A DNA stretch of 34,461 nucleotides from Chara braunii. Lineage: Eukaryota > Streptophyta > Charophyceae > Charales > Characeae. Numbering within the stretch: the stretch's first letter is position 1; every line of letters begins with the position of its first letter. Where the stretch lies: assembly GCA_003427395.1 (NCBI GenBank), contig BFEA01000140.1, positions 1,441,836 through 1,476,296 of the forward strand. The letters are read 5' to 3'. This document shows positions 1 through 9,599 of the stretch, one piece after another. The translations under genes and the position numbers were made by a program. The notes beneath the pieces were generated by a model. That model did not search any database. It was not told the DNA's origin and saw only the letters and a program-made list of their open reading frames with translations.

Positions 1-17
1 GGGGGGGGGGGGGGGGG
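1..17. repeat. Poly-G run at window edge
   Basis: The window opens with 17 consecutive G residues followed by AGG. A homopolymer exactly at the edge often marks the end of an assembled contig or a slippage-prone site. No function is inferred. Confidence 0.8.
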
Positions 18-111
18 AGGTGGAAGCTGATACCCTATAACGCACATGCATTGTCTACGAATATATACGAATGCAACGCACCCCATGCATTCTATTCATA
101 AATAACGCAGG

Positions 112-181
112 TGCGTTTTGTTTCGGGGAAGACTGTAGGGATCATAAATAATGCGTTTTGTTTGGGGGAAGACGGTAGGGA
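112..181. repeat. Two-copy direct repeat, 40-bp period
   Basis: A 30-bp segment beginning TGCGTTTTGTTT occurs at 112-141 and again at 152-181 with two or three substitutions. Both copies contain GGGGAAGAC and GTAGGGAT. The spacer also resembles the sequence before the first copy (AATAACGC / AATAATGC), so the duplicated unit is about 40 bp. Confidence 0.75.
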
Positions 182-211
182 TAAGCCCTTGGTCTCACCG
201 AGCGGCATTGA

Positions 212-569
212 GCAGAGACTGCTGATGTTCATAGGGGGAGGGGACAGGAGGGGAGGCACAGCGACTGGCCCATCGAAGAAGCTCAGATCCGATGCTACCA
301 GCTGACCCCTGGCCTGTATCCCCCACCTGCTGTGACAGGTATCGCACCTGCTGCTGGTGGGTGCAGCTCCCCCATGTTCCCTCGGTGGAGGCTTGAGCCT
401 GCTACAGGGTTCTTGTAATACTACAATGACAATTAAAAAAGGCCTGTCTGGTCAGGTTGCTCAGGTAGAGAGTGATGTTCCTCGCATGAGGTAAGATAGA
501 AATGGAGTGGGTGTGCGCCAGGAGATATATATGGAGAGGAGTGGTGGGATGGGAGTCTCGTGAGTAAAA

Positions 570-600
<31 letters not shown>

Positions 601-882
601 AAGGCATGAAAGGTAGTCCTGTCTGGATTGGACGGGTAATTGAATTGGTTGGGCTTTACAAGACAACAAAGCTATGTTCGCAGGGGTCCCCTGTATAAGC
701 CTTAGGAGTAGTGGTAGGTAGATAGCGGAGGTGAATTGAAAGAATTTGAAAGAGGATGAAAAATTTGGGAGAAGGGAAAAAACAAAAAACAAAAAAAGTC
801 ATCCTAGAACTTTCCCAAATGTATCTGACCTCAATTACTGCCAGAGCTGGATGAATGTGAGCGCTCCAAAGCTTAGTAGAAA
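212..882. other. Intergenic, no supportable gene
   Basis: One plus-strand frame stays open from 212 to the TAA at 416-418, but it has no ATG near its beginning and matches nothing I recognise. It could equally be a terminal exon fragment or chance. The remainder holds an AAAT microsatellite and low-complexity A-rich sequence at 775-800. Confidence 0.4.
566..602. repeat. (AAAT)n microsatellite
   Basis: About nine uninterrupted AAAT units. A minus-strand frame reads through it as low-complexity Leu/Phe/Tyr, so that frame is not taken as a gene. Confidence 0.95.
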
Positions 883-926
883 AAGTCCTAGCGTGAGGAT
901 GCCCAAGTCCTAGTGTGAGGATGCCC
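883..926. repeat. Tandem duplication, 22-bp unit
   Basis: Two abutting 22-bp copies (883-904 and 905-926), each starting AAGTCCTAG and ending GAGGATGCCC, differ at one base. The sharp two-copy structure implies a recent duplication. Confidence 0.9.
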
Positions 927-949
927 TGTCGAACGGCCAGTGAACCTTG

Positions 950-1260
950 GCTTTTTTTTTTTTAGGGGGAGGGGAGGGGGGGGACTATTGCATGTGTACC
1001 CCTAACACCCGCTATAACCAGTCCCAGTGCGAATTTGCACCTATACCCCGGGAACTTGCATCTATACCCCGAGGCCGTTCAACTTTGCATAGTACCCAGC
1101 TTTTCCCCTGTCCGAAATTGTAGGTGTACCTAACCCCGCAGGCCCTGGGATTCCGAGCCTGCAATTATACTCATGCCCATGTGACGCACGAGCTCCTGTA
1201 CATGGACGAGCTTTTGAGCCCCTTCCCTTTTTCAGTGCTCTTTTGGTGACCAACGTCGAT
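950..1260. repeat. Phrase-repeat block, TTGCA..TATACCCC
   Basis: A T-run and G-rich tract (about 951-985) precede a stretch in which the phrase TTGCAxCTATACCCC recurs. Units 1031-1049 and 1052-1070 are 21 bp apart, and weaker echoes lie at 1000-1010 and 1083-1095. The same style of phrase (TTTGCAAAATACC, AATGCCCCT) appears in the inverted-repeat element at 18962-19354. A decayed miniature transposon of a related type is possible but not shown. Confidence 0.4.
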
Positions 1261-2780
1261 CACATCCAATTCCAGTTCCTCTACCCAGTCCTGATTGCAT
1301 TTTCGGCGGATGGTGATGTCAGGTTCAAGTCATCCTGGTTTTGGTTCTGCGAGCCCTTTCGCTGTTCACAAGGGCTTGTTCTCGAATGCATGCGACAAGT
1401 CAGCCACTCCTGACTCCTCAAAATTTTCTTTGTATTTTGCTGTACTTTTACATAGGATTTACGCTCGCCTTAGCTAGTGCACTCGAAATTCTTCTTTCTT
1501 CAAAATTTCTGACTTACAGAAATTATGAGTGCCTATTCGGATACTTTGCAACATTTTTTTTTTTTTTATGCATGTACATTTTGGAGATGTCCCTGCAAGC
1601 CCCATAAATTTTTTTGTTAATGTAATCAAAATCGGAATCGACATAAGAGCTCGCACGCGTTAGACTCCACGCATGAAATTTTCCTCTAAACTTTTCAATT
1701 CCAATTCGGTTTTAGGAATTAGGCAAAACTTCGCAGGCATTTCGCATAATTGTTTCGGTACCTTTTTTATTTTCGCGAGCACACGTTCTTCTGCACTGCA
1801 TTGCTTCTCTTGCCCCCTTCTTCTCACCTTCATTGACAAACAATAATTGTTTTCTTCAAGTTCACCCTCCCTCCGTGCTCTTTCTTTTTTCTTGGTCCTG
1901 CTCAATATTGTTTCTCGTAACCTTCTTTCCCGCTTTCGTCCTCACTTAGGAAGGCCTTGCTGATCTCCTGAGCAATCATTGAGGTCGAACGGCAAGGAGC
2001 CTCTGAACTCTTCACACTGCAATCCGATTAGCTACAGAATACTCCCCGCAGATCAACATGGCCCTTCCGTGCGACTCTCTTCTTTCTATCTCTCCCCTCT
2101 CTTATCCCACTTCGTCGTTCTCTTCCCTCCCTTCTAACATCTAAAAATCTTGCAAACACATAATTTTTCCTCTCTCGCATACATCGGTCAACTCTGGTGG
2201 AGTAGTGTCTACATGAGATGGTGATCAGCGAGTCGAAAAGTCATAATGTATCGGCTGCAACTTTACAAGATTGCACATTGGATCGCTGCGACAGACTGCA
2301 AGATTTAAGCGGATTTTCATTACACTTGAGTAGACGGTGTGGCAATCGTCGGGGTTTAGCACTGAGAACATGACGATCGGGATCGTCAGTGCTCGAGCAA
2401 GGTGAGGCGTGTTGATGTTTGGTTAGATGGCTTGAGGCCTTAAGACGAGAGCAAAACATTTTTGCACCTTATTTTTTTCTTCTTCGGAATTAAGTTGCAC
2501 GGCAAGATGCCAGTTTTCCTTCTCAATCGAGTGAGTATATAATTTTCGCTCCTTTCCCTCTCTCTTTGTGAATGGATTGTTGTAGTATGTGCTTAGCTCG
2601 CAATGCTCGCAATGATTGCATGTAAATGAATGTATCGTTGAGCTTCACCTTTCGTTTCGCCCTTGCAAGATCTTGTTGGACAAGTATTATTAAAACACAA
2701 GAGCCAATGAACATTACTTAATGAAATGTATGTCTCTCCTTCTCTCTATCTCACTCGAGGATCGAGAAAATATATTGATG
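1255..2780. other. Intergenic, no gene seen
   Basis: Only short frames in both strands, many starting with non-ATG codons. It includes pyrimidine-rich tracts (about 1860-1940 and 2085-2140) and a T-run near 1555. No domain, RNA gene or repeat boundary was recognised. Confidence 0.5.
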
Positions 2781-2837
2781 ATGTATGGATGGATGTGGCT
2801 CTCTTCTATTTACCCTAGCTAAAAACTTTCCCTCTAA

Positions 2838-2907
2838 ATTGACGAAGTTGGTTCGAGAAAATATGTTGAAGAAATTCACCGCGCCCTACATTGACGAAGT
2901 TGGTTCG
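2838..2907. repeat. Short direct repeat, 52-bp period
   Basis: The 18-bp string ATTGACGAAGTTGGTTCG is exact at 2838-2855 and 2890-2907. A related echo, GAAGAAATTCACC / AAGAAGATTCACC, follows each copy at about 2868 and 2949. A 115-codon plus-strand frame crosses it but looks like no known protein. Confidence 0.75.
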
Positions 2908-2909
2908 TC

Positions 2910-4150
2910 TCTCAGTACAATCTTCCACTTGCACGAAAAATATAACAAGAAGATTCACCGTACCTCCGTTGATGGCAAGCGGGACGCACTTCAATTGGCT
3001 ATCTGCAAAAAGAACGACTCCCCAATGCAACGATCCGATTATTCACATCACTCGGACTTATTTTCATCTTGTTCTTTGTTTGAAAAACCTATGATTGTCG
3101 ACTCAGAAACCTCTTCCTGGACTCTCCGTTAGTTTCCTGGGTAATCCCACCTTCATGCAAGGACATCACCTGATTTACTACAGGAAAGCGATTCCCGAAG
3201 GTAATGGCGTTTGATCGCCTTGTTTTGTGAACTATGGATGGTCCTGTATTGGCCGTATGGAGTGAGCCAGCGCCATCGGGGCACCGACTTCTCAAACATC
3301 CCCAATCATGACCTTTCCATTACAACAAGGATATAAAGCATGTTTGCAAGTGGAATGTAGGAAAAGACGTAACCAAGATCGACGACCCTTATCGTTTTTC
3401 ATCCGAAACACAATGCTCTGGTTTTTTCAATTCGATTTTTGTGATGGTTCACATTCATTTTTTTCCCTACTTTGATTTGCTTTCCTTCAATTAGTTGATC
3501 GTCGTCCCTGGACCGACAATTGCTCCACATTAGCCTCGCACGCTGTATAGCGATTGTCACCGAACGGAGTGCTTTTAAACCCAAAGGTTAAACTTTCTGA
3601 CACATGACGAAGAAGAGTTTAAGGATAATCCATGGAGAAAGTAGTAAGACTGCGAACCTCTAACTCTAATTCCGAGCATTGCAAAGAGCATCTCGTAACA
3701 AAGTTCAAAGGTACTTTTTGGATTAGATAGTCATTGGGAAGAAACTTTTCTCAACTTTGCCCACTTTGTTCATCGCTCCATATTTGCAACCATACGGGAA
3801 ATCTTAATTTGTCTGTGTCGCAACACTCAATTTTCCAAAAATCCTTGGCACACCCCATTTGTCGTTGACCAAACCCCTTTCCGCACTTTAGTCACTCTAA
3901 CGGAAAAGTTGTGCAAGGCATGAGGTTATGTCACAAAACACCGGTACCTTGCCCAACTACTTATGCCAACCCGAAAATCACTATGTGCGGCAAAAAAAAA
4001 ACAAATTGACGCGGACCTCATTTTGGTTGGTGTTGACGGCCATTTTTGCTCCGGTACACAACCCCTCAAAAATACAGTTGTGTCCGAACAACATATTTGT
4101 TTTTCAAGCTGTGTCAAGTACTAGTGATTTAAGTAGGCCAAGGGCATTGT
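2910..4150. other. Intergenic, no gene seen
   Basis: Frames are short and overlapping on both strands, without recognisable motifs. No RNA gene and no clean inverted repeat was noticed. Confidence 0.45.
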
Positions 4151-4154
4151 ATCG

Positions 4155-4489
4155 GTATTTGCAAGTACATTCTTTCATGTCGGGTTAATACAAGTGTTGC
4201 AAAAGACTTATGTAAGCTTTAAAGAATCCAAAGTGATTGTTACTATCATTTATTCAAAGCATCTGCCCTACCAAAGGTCCACCGTCGGGGCATCCATCCA
4301 AGTGGTTTCGTTGAAATTCCCCATTTGCATGACATTTGCAAGTACATTCTTTCATACCAAGTCAGTACAAACGATGTGGAAAGACTAAGTCTTAACAAAT
4401 CCAAAATGATCGTTATGATCATGGCAGCTAACCAGCAACCTGGTTGAATTGGGTTCCGACGACATTCCCATTCGCATGATGCAACATTC
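4155..4489. repeat. Degenerate tandem repeat, about 177-bp unit
   Basis: The segment starting TATTTGCAAGTACATTCTTT (from about 4155) returns at 4332 as CATTTGCAAGTACATTCTTT. The two then stay alignable through a run of matched phrases (AAAGACTTA / AAAGACTAA, AATCCAAA, ATCGTTA). Near the ends TTCCCCATTTGCATGA and TTCCCATTCGCATGA match. Two diverged copies of a satellite-like or transposon-internal unit are the simplest reading. Confidence 0.6.
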
Positions 4490-4499
4490 CATTGACTTA

Positions 4500-6090
4500 A
4501 ATGGAGCCCGGAGGGGTTGAAACTAAGACATCGATCCTTACTTAGGATCTTCCTCCTCAACAATTCTCCAGCCTGTGAACCTATAAAAAAGAATAGGGTG
4601 TTTAAATTCATTATGTACCTTTATGACGATCTATCTTCTGATAGGCGCGACTTTCTGCGCGATTGAACATTGGGGTGGCCAGATGGGCCTTAGGGTCAAT
4701 TGCATGAATGTCCCCATTCCTTGTTTTTTTTTTTTTTCTCTTTTGCAAAAAGCTTGATCCCACGACTGTTGGAGTCTGGATGCGCCTTAGCAAGCGCAGG
4801 GATAACAGTTGACGCAACTTTTTCTTTCTTTTTGGGAAATTTGGGCAAGGAGTTTTAATGCGATAATCGCGGGGGAGGATCTTTTTGAATTTTTGAGCTC
4901 TTTGGAAAGAATGCAGGAGACCACGCAGACATTCGAAATTAGGATTCTAATTATATTAGGATTTTTGGGACATCATACTTTTTTTTATAACGACACTATG
5001 CTCCTTACCCACGCATGCTTTGTTGCGCTCTGTCCTGCACTCTATTCCTGTCGCGCCTTAATTCTAATCTCAACTATAATTTCCTCGTATTCCATTCTTG
5101 GCGAGTGAGGGTGTAACTGTAATCTTGTCCCTTTGGGTCCTCTTCACGTCGAAACATGCTTCGTCTCATTGGCCAGAGCGGTGCATGACTGGATCGATGC
5201 GTGGAGAGTGGCTACATCCCTCGCACCACAGCCGAGGCATATCAACCGTCGGCAACTCCTTTCTTTCTCTCTCCCCCTGCCTCAATGTAATCCCCACTAT
5301 CTCGTGCAAATGCTAATAGTTATAAATTTCGCAAGCGCGACCAAATCACTCTCTAATATAAACTTGGGGGAGTTAGCGCGGTCGAGAGGATCAGCTAACG
5401 AGTATGAGCATGCAAAGAGGTGAGTTCGAAGTTGGGTGATCTGACGAGTGTGCAGGGTTAACGTGCCACCACGACGGACTGTGGAGCATGGGGGAACCCG
5501 GTATGCGTACTTGGGCTAAGTGGGGTGACAAGTTCGGGTTGTTGGTAGGGCAGGACGATGATACAGCACTGAGAGCACGTGGGGCGTTGGGGTGTGTGGG
5601 GACTTCTCTCCTGGCCCTCTAGAAATTTGGATTTCGGTTTTCGCCATTTTTACTTTTGTAATTGCGAACTTCAGCATGATTGTGTCGATCCCTCCTTTTC
5701 TTCAAAGTTTCTCTCATACCTCATTCCTGTTATGAACGATGTCATGTGCGATGATTGCAGCCTAATTGTCTCAATTTGGTATGCATAATTCCTGGTTTTA
5801 TCAAAATACTGAATGATTGAAAAACATGGATGTATGCATAACTGTAGCCCGCTGGAATTGATGGGAAATAGCAAAGTTGGTCGCCTCGAGTTGCTTTGTG
5901 AACGAATTTCGTGCCATGTGTATACGTTACAGTTGGCCAGTAAAACGCATGTCACATATACGCGCACTTACACAAGTTACCCCTGTCAGGGCCTTACTAC
6001 TGGTACACTTCTGCATGGATAGGAACGATAACATTACTGTAAATTCATAACATAGAATTTGGAGTCCCTTTTCGATTAACAAATTACGAC
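4500..6090. other. Intergenic, no gene seen
   Basis: Contains a T-run near 4724-4738 and scattered frames of up to about 100 codons, several without an ATG. A small inverted repeat GTTAGC/GCTAAC lies near 5375-5402. None of the frames shows a domain I recognise. Confidence 0.45.
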
Positions 6091-6698
6091 TACCCTTACT
6101 GGGTGTCGAGCTTCATCTGATGGGCTTGTACTGAGGCTAAGCATAAGGAACACCGCTTTCGACTGAAACCGTCCACGTCAGACGCTGAGATATACAAATT
6201 CCATGGGCACCGTGAGTCGAGCAACGAGACATCCATTGTATTCCTCCCGTACACCGCATATGGACCCATCCTAGGCACCAAAACCAACCATCCTGAATGC
6301 CCGACGATAAAAGCGACGAACTGAGAAAGCCCCTTTTCGTTTGAACCTCTTGCACTCCTGTCCTTGGAACCTTGGCACAGGAGACCCCAGTTCCGACCTG
6401 GGACTCCACCCCACTTTCCTAAAATCTTTAGCACAACCCCTTTTTTTTGGCAACTTCCGAGCCCACTCCCACTCCGATCAAAAAGTCGCACTGGGCGTGC
6501 GGTTTGGGCGTCACACCGTCAGTTCATGGGACACAATAATGTTGAACCTACCTTCCACTGCAGTGGGACCTTCGTATGTAATCAGTTCATATAAATATGC
6601 AAATTAACAAAATGTTAATTAAACTTTAGATAATAAATCAAACTAAGTAAATAAAAACTTTGTGAGACTTTCTGACTTAGTTACTGCATAAAAATTAC
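6091..6698. other. Intergenic, overlapping frames only
   Basis: Several frames of 60-131 codons overlap here on both strands, which is typical of moderately GC-rich non-coding DNA. No frame has a recognisable motif. The DNA becomes AT-rich after about 6590, just before the transposon at 6707. Confidence 0.4.
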
Positions 6699-6706
6699 GT
6701 AAACAA
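6699..6706. repeat. Left target-site duplication GTAAACAA
   Basis: Exact 8-bp match to 7670-7677 on the other side of the element at 6707-7669. It sits immediately outside the CTAGG terminus. Confidence 0.85.
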
Positions 6707-6839
6707 CTAGGTTGCCAGAATGGCCCGAGGTCATTTGCCCGGCCGGGGCAAAAACATTAAAAAAAAATAAAAATAAAAAACTTATTTTTAAATTGTATTT
6801 TTTATTTTGAATTTGGTGAAGAATTTCAATGTGACCCTG

Positions 6840-7518
6840 GGGCCTGGACCCACTAGCGAAGTATTCTACGACGTGTGACACAGTTTTATGTTTTTTTGGA
6901 AAATACAAAGCGATTTTTTATTTGCATGAATGGATCGTTTTCTGATTTAAAATGAATTGAAATAGCACATAAAACTATGAAGAACAGCTATGCACCCGAA
7001 TTCATGGGTTGGTACGATCTCCTTCATGTAAGTCTTCATAGCGATGTACCGTGGCAATAAAATGTGTCCACGAACACATTCAAGAGGATGAACAAGTAAC
7101 GGGTATTGGGATACATTCCTCGCAATGTATCTCATGATGCCTTTAACAGGCCATCCTACAAACGCGGAAGCGTTCCTGTCAAATGCACCACAATATTCAA
7201 ATTTCACATTTCAAGTTTTATTTCTCAGAGCCAAAAAAAAAAAAAAAACGAAGTTTGGAAATCACCCCCCCCCCCTTTAAAGCCCATAAAATCCCGACTT
7301 CCCGCCCACGCAAAGCCACGACCTATCATGTCCAAGTTAGTCCAACATCGTTTGTTTTTTTTTCCCGACGCATCTCATTGGACGGGAGGTGGGCATCTTT
7401 ACAGTCCCCGCTCAGTCTAGATCCGATCTATTCGACGGTCGTACTGAGTCACTCGATGCCACACGTGATCAAAATCCTGAACGGCGTGGTAGAATACCTT
7501 GCTAGTGGGTCCAGGCCC
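6840..7518. mobile_element. Nested inverted-repeat transposon, 3-bp TSD
   Basis: This insertion lies inside the element at 6707-7669. Its ends are inverted copies: GGGCCTGGACCCACTAGC at the left, and the reverse complement of that string at 7501-7518. About 31 of the first 34 positions match. CTG flanks both sides (6837-6839 and 7519-7521). Comparison with 31415-31691 shows the uninterrupted form of this site, which supports the boundaries. GG-starting termini with a 3-bp duplication recall PIF/Harbinger-related elements, but CTG is not the usual TWA target, so the family stays open. The middle carries a C-run (about 7265-7275), an A-run (about 7232-7247) and a minus-strand open frame. Confidence 0.8.
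6947..7204 (-). other. Open frame inside nested transposon
   Basis: A minus-strand frame of about 85 codons ends with TAA at 6947-6949. Its first codon, at 7205-7207, is GTG, and an in-frame TGA lies two codons upstream of that, so it is not a normal complete gene. Internal ATGs occur (for example in GIMRYIARN). The residue mix looks protein-like rather than low-complexity (EYCGAFDRNASAF, HILLPRYIAMKTY), but no family is recognised. It could be a captured host exon, a relic of a transposase, or chance. Confidence 0.25.
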
Positions 7519-7669
7519 CTGAGGCAAAAGTTGATCAGTTCATTTTTCTGCATAACATAGTATTTTTGTGGTTCTTTTTTTTCTTTTTCTTCTTCTTTTT
7601 GCTGGGACCTTCCGTGGTCCTTGCACGGGCTGGCCACCCGGGACCCGGACGGCCCGGCTGGTAGCCTAG

Positions 7670-7677
7670 GTAAACAA
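7670..7677. repeat. Right target-site duplication GTAAACAA
   Basis: Partner of 6699-6706. It immediately follows the CCTAG right terminus and fixes the outer boundary of the element. Confidence 0.85.
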
Positions 7678-7687
7678 TGAAAAAAAA

Positions 7688-7907
7688 ACTTTTAAACCAC
7701 CAGTACTTGGCCCAGCTATCTATGCCGAGCCTGGAGTGCCCCCCGCGCCGCGCGCCGATTTTCGCTGAAGCGCGGTATCGTTTCAAAATTGTTTTGGATG
7801 GCGCTTCCAGCCATTGAGGTCCGGTACCCCAAAGCCCTAAAGGCGCGGCGCGTTAACGGGTAAGCGCCGCGGCCAATAGCTGGGCCAAGTACTGGTGGTT
7901 TAAAAGT
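7688..7907. mobile_element. Miniature element, perfect 32-bp inverted repeats
   Basis: The left arm 7688-7719 starts ACTTTTAAACCACCAG. The right arm 7876-7907 is its exact reverse complement over 32 bp, giving a 220-bp element with a GC-rich interior. No direct repeat flanks it clearly. The arms contain TTAA four bases in from each end, so a TTAA-type target (piggyBac- or Kolobok-like) is one possible reading. It begins 11 bp after the target-site duplication of the preceding element, so three insertions crowd into 1.2 kb. Confidence 0.8.
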
Positions 7908-8190
7908 CTAACTTACTGAATCCTGGGCCAACAAACCTGGGAAAAAAAGCATACGGGAAAGGAAAGGAAACCATAAGTGTTTCTCTTACAAAGTTACAAT
8001 GCTGGTTTGGGCACCGAGCCCATTTAGCATTGAAATTCCAATGCGTTATTGAACAAAACAAAAAAGTATAATGCCAGTTTTGGGTGTGACACGTGTGTTT
8101 GGTTTCTTAGACTTACATGGCCAAGTTAGCTTGGGGCAGATGTACCTTCAGCAGCAGAGGGTTGGTGCATAACCAAAAGTGGGTAAGCAT
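7908..8190. other. Intergenic, nothing recognised
   Basis: Short stretch between the miniature element and the atp1 fragment. No frame, repeat or RNA gene is supportable. Confidence 0.4.
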
Positions 8191-8314
8191 CCCAGTATCT
8201 TCCGGGGCCAATAGAGATCTTCCTTCAGGAACATCTACAACAGATCCAGTACCCCAGTATTTTCTGGGGACAATAGAGATCTTCCTTCAAGAACATCTAC
8301 AATAGTTCCAGTAC
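8191..8314. repeat. Tandem duplication, 62-bp unit, in atp1 fragment
   Basis: Copies 8191-8252 and 8253-8314 share CCCAGTAT, GGGGxCAATAGAGATC and TTCCTTCAxGAACATC. Since 62 is not a multiple of three, the duplication shifts the reading frame of the atp1 relic and must have arisen when that sequence was no longer coding. Confidence 0.85.
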
Positions 8315-8372
8315 GTTTGACAACATCTCCTTCGTTAATGGCAGTATCACTACCAAAAACCACAATTCGGCC
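8209..8372 (-). pseudogene. atp1: Mitochondrial-type ATP synthase alpha (atp1) fragment
   Basis: The minus strand from 8372 to 8271 encodes 34 uninterrupted codons reading [18 protein letters not shown], then [16 protein letters not shown]. This matches the N-terminal beta-barrel region of mitochondrial or alphaproteobacterial F1 ATP synthase alpha (family wording [20 protein letters not shown]). It does not match the chloroplast subunit, which reads differently here. After RSLL the match stops and a stop codon follows. A 62-bp tandem duplication then repeats [14 protein letters not shown] in another frame (8209-8250). The complete protein is about 500 residues, so only about 7 percent is present, with no catalytic P-loop. 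Best read as a nuclear relic of mitochondrial DNA or of a retroposed transcript. An exon is unlikely because no donor site follows RSLL. Confidence 0.75.
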
Positions 8373-8640
8373 TCGGAGGTGCGAGCCTTGTGTGAGGTCC
8401 TCAGTCTTGTGTTGATATTTGCAATTGAAGGCTAGGTATCTGCCCTCAAAACATAATTAAAAAATAATCCAAATGTTCTTCAAAAATGAATTGCAACGGC
8501 GTGTGTCCAGAGCACTACAGAGGAGGCTAGCAAGGAGAGTGACAAAGTGGACAACAGCAGCCGAAGCATGAACTTGAAAAATAAACGCCGTGTTGTTGAC
8601 ACATCCTTGCCACCTTGGGATCACCATCAGCCCCGCTGTT

Positions 8641-8712
8641 GGACAAAGAAGACAAGAGGGCAAACTGTCAACGAGTGGACAAAGAAGACAAGAGGGCAAA
8701 CTGTCAACGAGT
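8641..8712. repeat. Perfect tandem duplication, 36-bp unit
   Basis: The unit starting GGACAAAGAAGACAAG and ending CAACGAGT is repeated exactly at 8641-8676 and 8677-8712. In the plus-strand frame this duplicates 12 residues (WTKKTRGQTVNE). The 98-codon frame around it is not recognised as a protein. Confidence 0.95.
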
Positions 8713-8927
8713 GTTCCAAACCCCTCGCCATCTTCGTCTTCGTGCAACCCACCATCCACCCTCTCCGAGAGGCGGTTAAGGGAGGCCTTAATTTTCAGAC
8801 AAGTTCTCATGTCATTTATAACGAAACCCTAAGGTTATTTTAACCACTTGTGCCCTCTCTCACACTTATCAGCGAGCAATGTGATAAATGCAATCGGTTG
8901 TTACGTTCCGTATGGGCTGAAGAGAAT

Positions 8928-8997
8928 CCTGCAGACGATGACTCAAGGAGGGACTTCGGTATCCCGCAGAAGATGACTGAAGGAGGGACTTCGGCTG
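8928..8997. repeat. Tandem duplication, 35-bp unit
   Basis: Copies 8928-8962 and 8963-8997 share GCAGAxGATGACT and AAGGAGGGACTTCGG, with about five differences. Nothing coding is recognised around them. Confidence 0.85.
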
Positions 8998-9340
8998 CAA
9001 GCAGTTAGGAAGACCTTAGCAGGCGCTCAAGCGGACTGAAGGGGACAGAAAATACACTTACGAGATGGGATGGCCTCCGAAACAGACTTGAGAAAAACTG
9101 AGGCTGAAAACAGGCACAACCTTCAACCGGTGACAATCAACTTCGACCGGACCTCGGCTGTCATTGCGGCCACATTTTTTAGTCCTTGTGGGACCCAAGA
9201 AAAGAGCTATGCGGGGATATGGCGGGGACTCTAGCTGGGACTAGCGACATGAAGAACCAAAGGACGACTACAGCTGGGGATCAAAGTCAGGCATAACATA
9301 AGAAAGATTGAATATTTGGGGAAACGGAGGCACAACACCC
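8998..9340. other. Intergenic, nothing recognised
   Basis: No gene, RNA or bounded repeat seen between the 35-bp duplication and the compound microsatellite. Confidence 0.4.
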
Positions 9341-9454
9341 ACACCCACACCCACGCACGCACACACACAGTCGTGCTTTGATTTGCGCGGAGTTCTGGAT
9401 GGCGAATATGACAAAACACACACACACACACACACACAACAACAACAACAACAA

Positions 9455-9515
<61 letters not shown>

Positions 9516-9571
9516 GTATTGGATGGAATACACGGGACCTGGGAAGAGAGAGAGAGAGAGAGAGAGAGAGT
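9341..9571. repeat. Compound microsatellite with 58-base A run
   Basis: In order: CCCACA repeats (about 9338-9352), CA/GCAC repeats to 9370, a unique spacer, an (AC) run (about 9416-9438), an (AAC) run to 9455, 58 consecutive A (9456-9513), a short spacer and an AG run (9546-9571). Frames of up to 205 codons cross it on the minus strand but are homopolymeric. A poly-A tail of an old retroposon that later expanded is possible. Confidence 0.95.
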
Positions 9572-9599
9572 ACTTGAGACCTCGGATGGGACGACACCA

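Larger units (their letters stand above)
6707..7669. mobile_element. Non-autonomous DNA transposon, 8-bp TSD
   Basis: The termini are inverted repeats: the left end CTAGGTTGCCAG and the right end CTGGTAGCCTAG. Flanking 8-bp direct repeats GTAAACAA at 6699-6706 and 7670-7677 are exact target-site duplications. Removing the nested insertion (6840-7518 plus its 3-bp duplication) leaves 281 bp, nearly the length of the related uninterrupted copy at 31415-31691 (277 bp). An 8-bp TSD is usual for hAT elements and also occurs in a few other superfamilies, so hAT-like is an inference. The element contains no transposase and would need one supplied in trans. Confidence 0.88.

Noticed and set aside
5430-5470. 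CTGACGAGT string as a hammerhead ribozyme core
   Set aside because: The required GAAA strand and flanking helices are absent at a workable distance.
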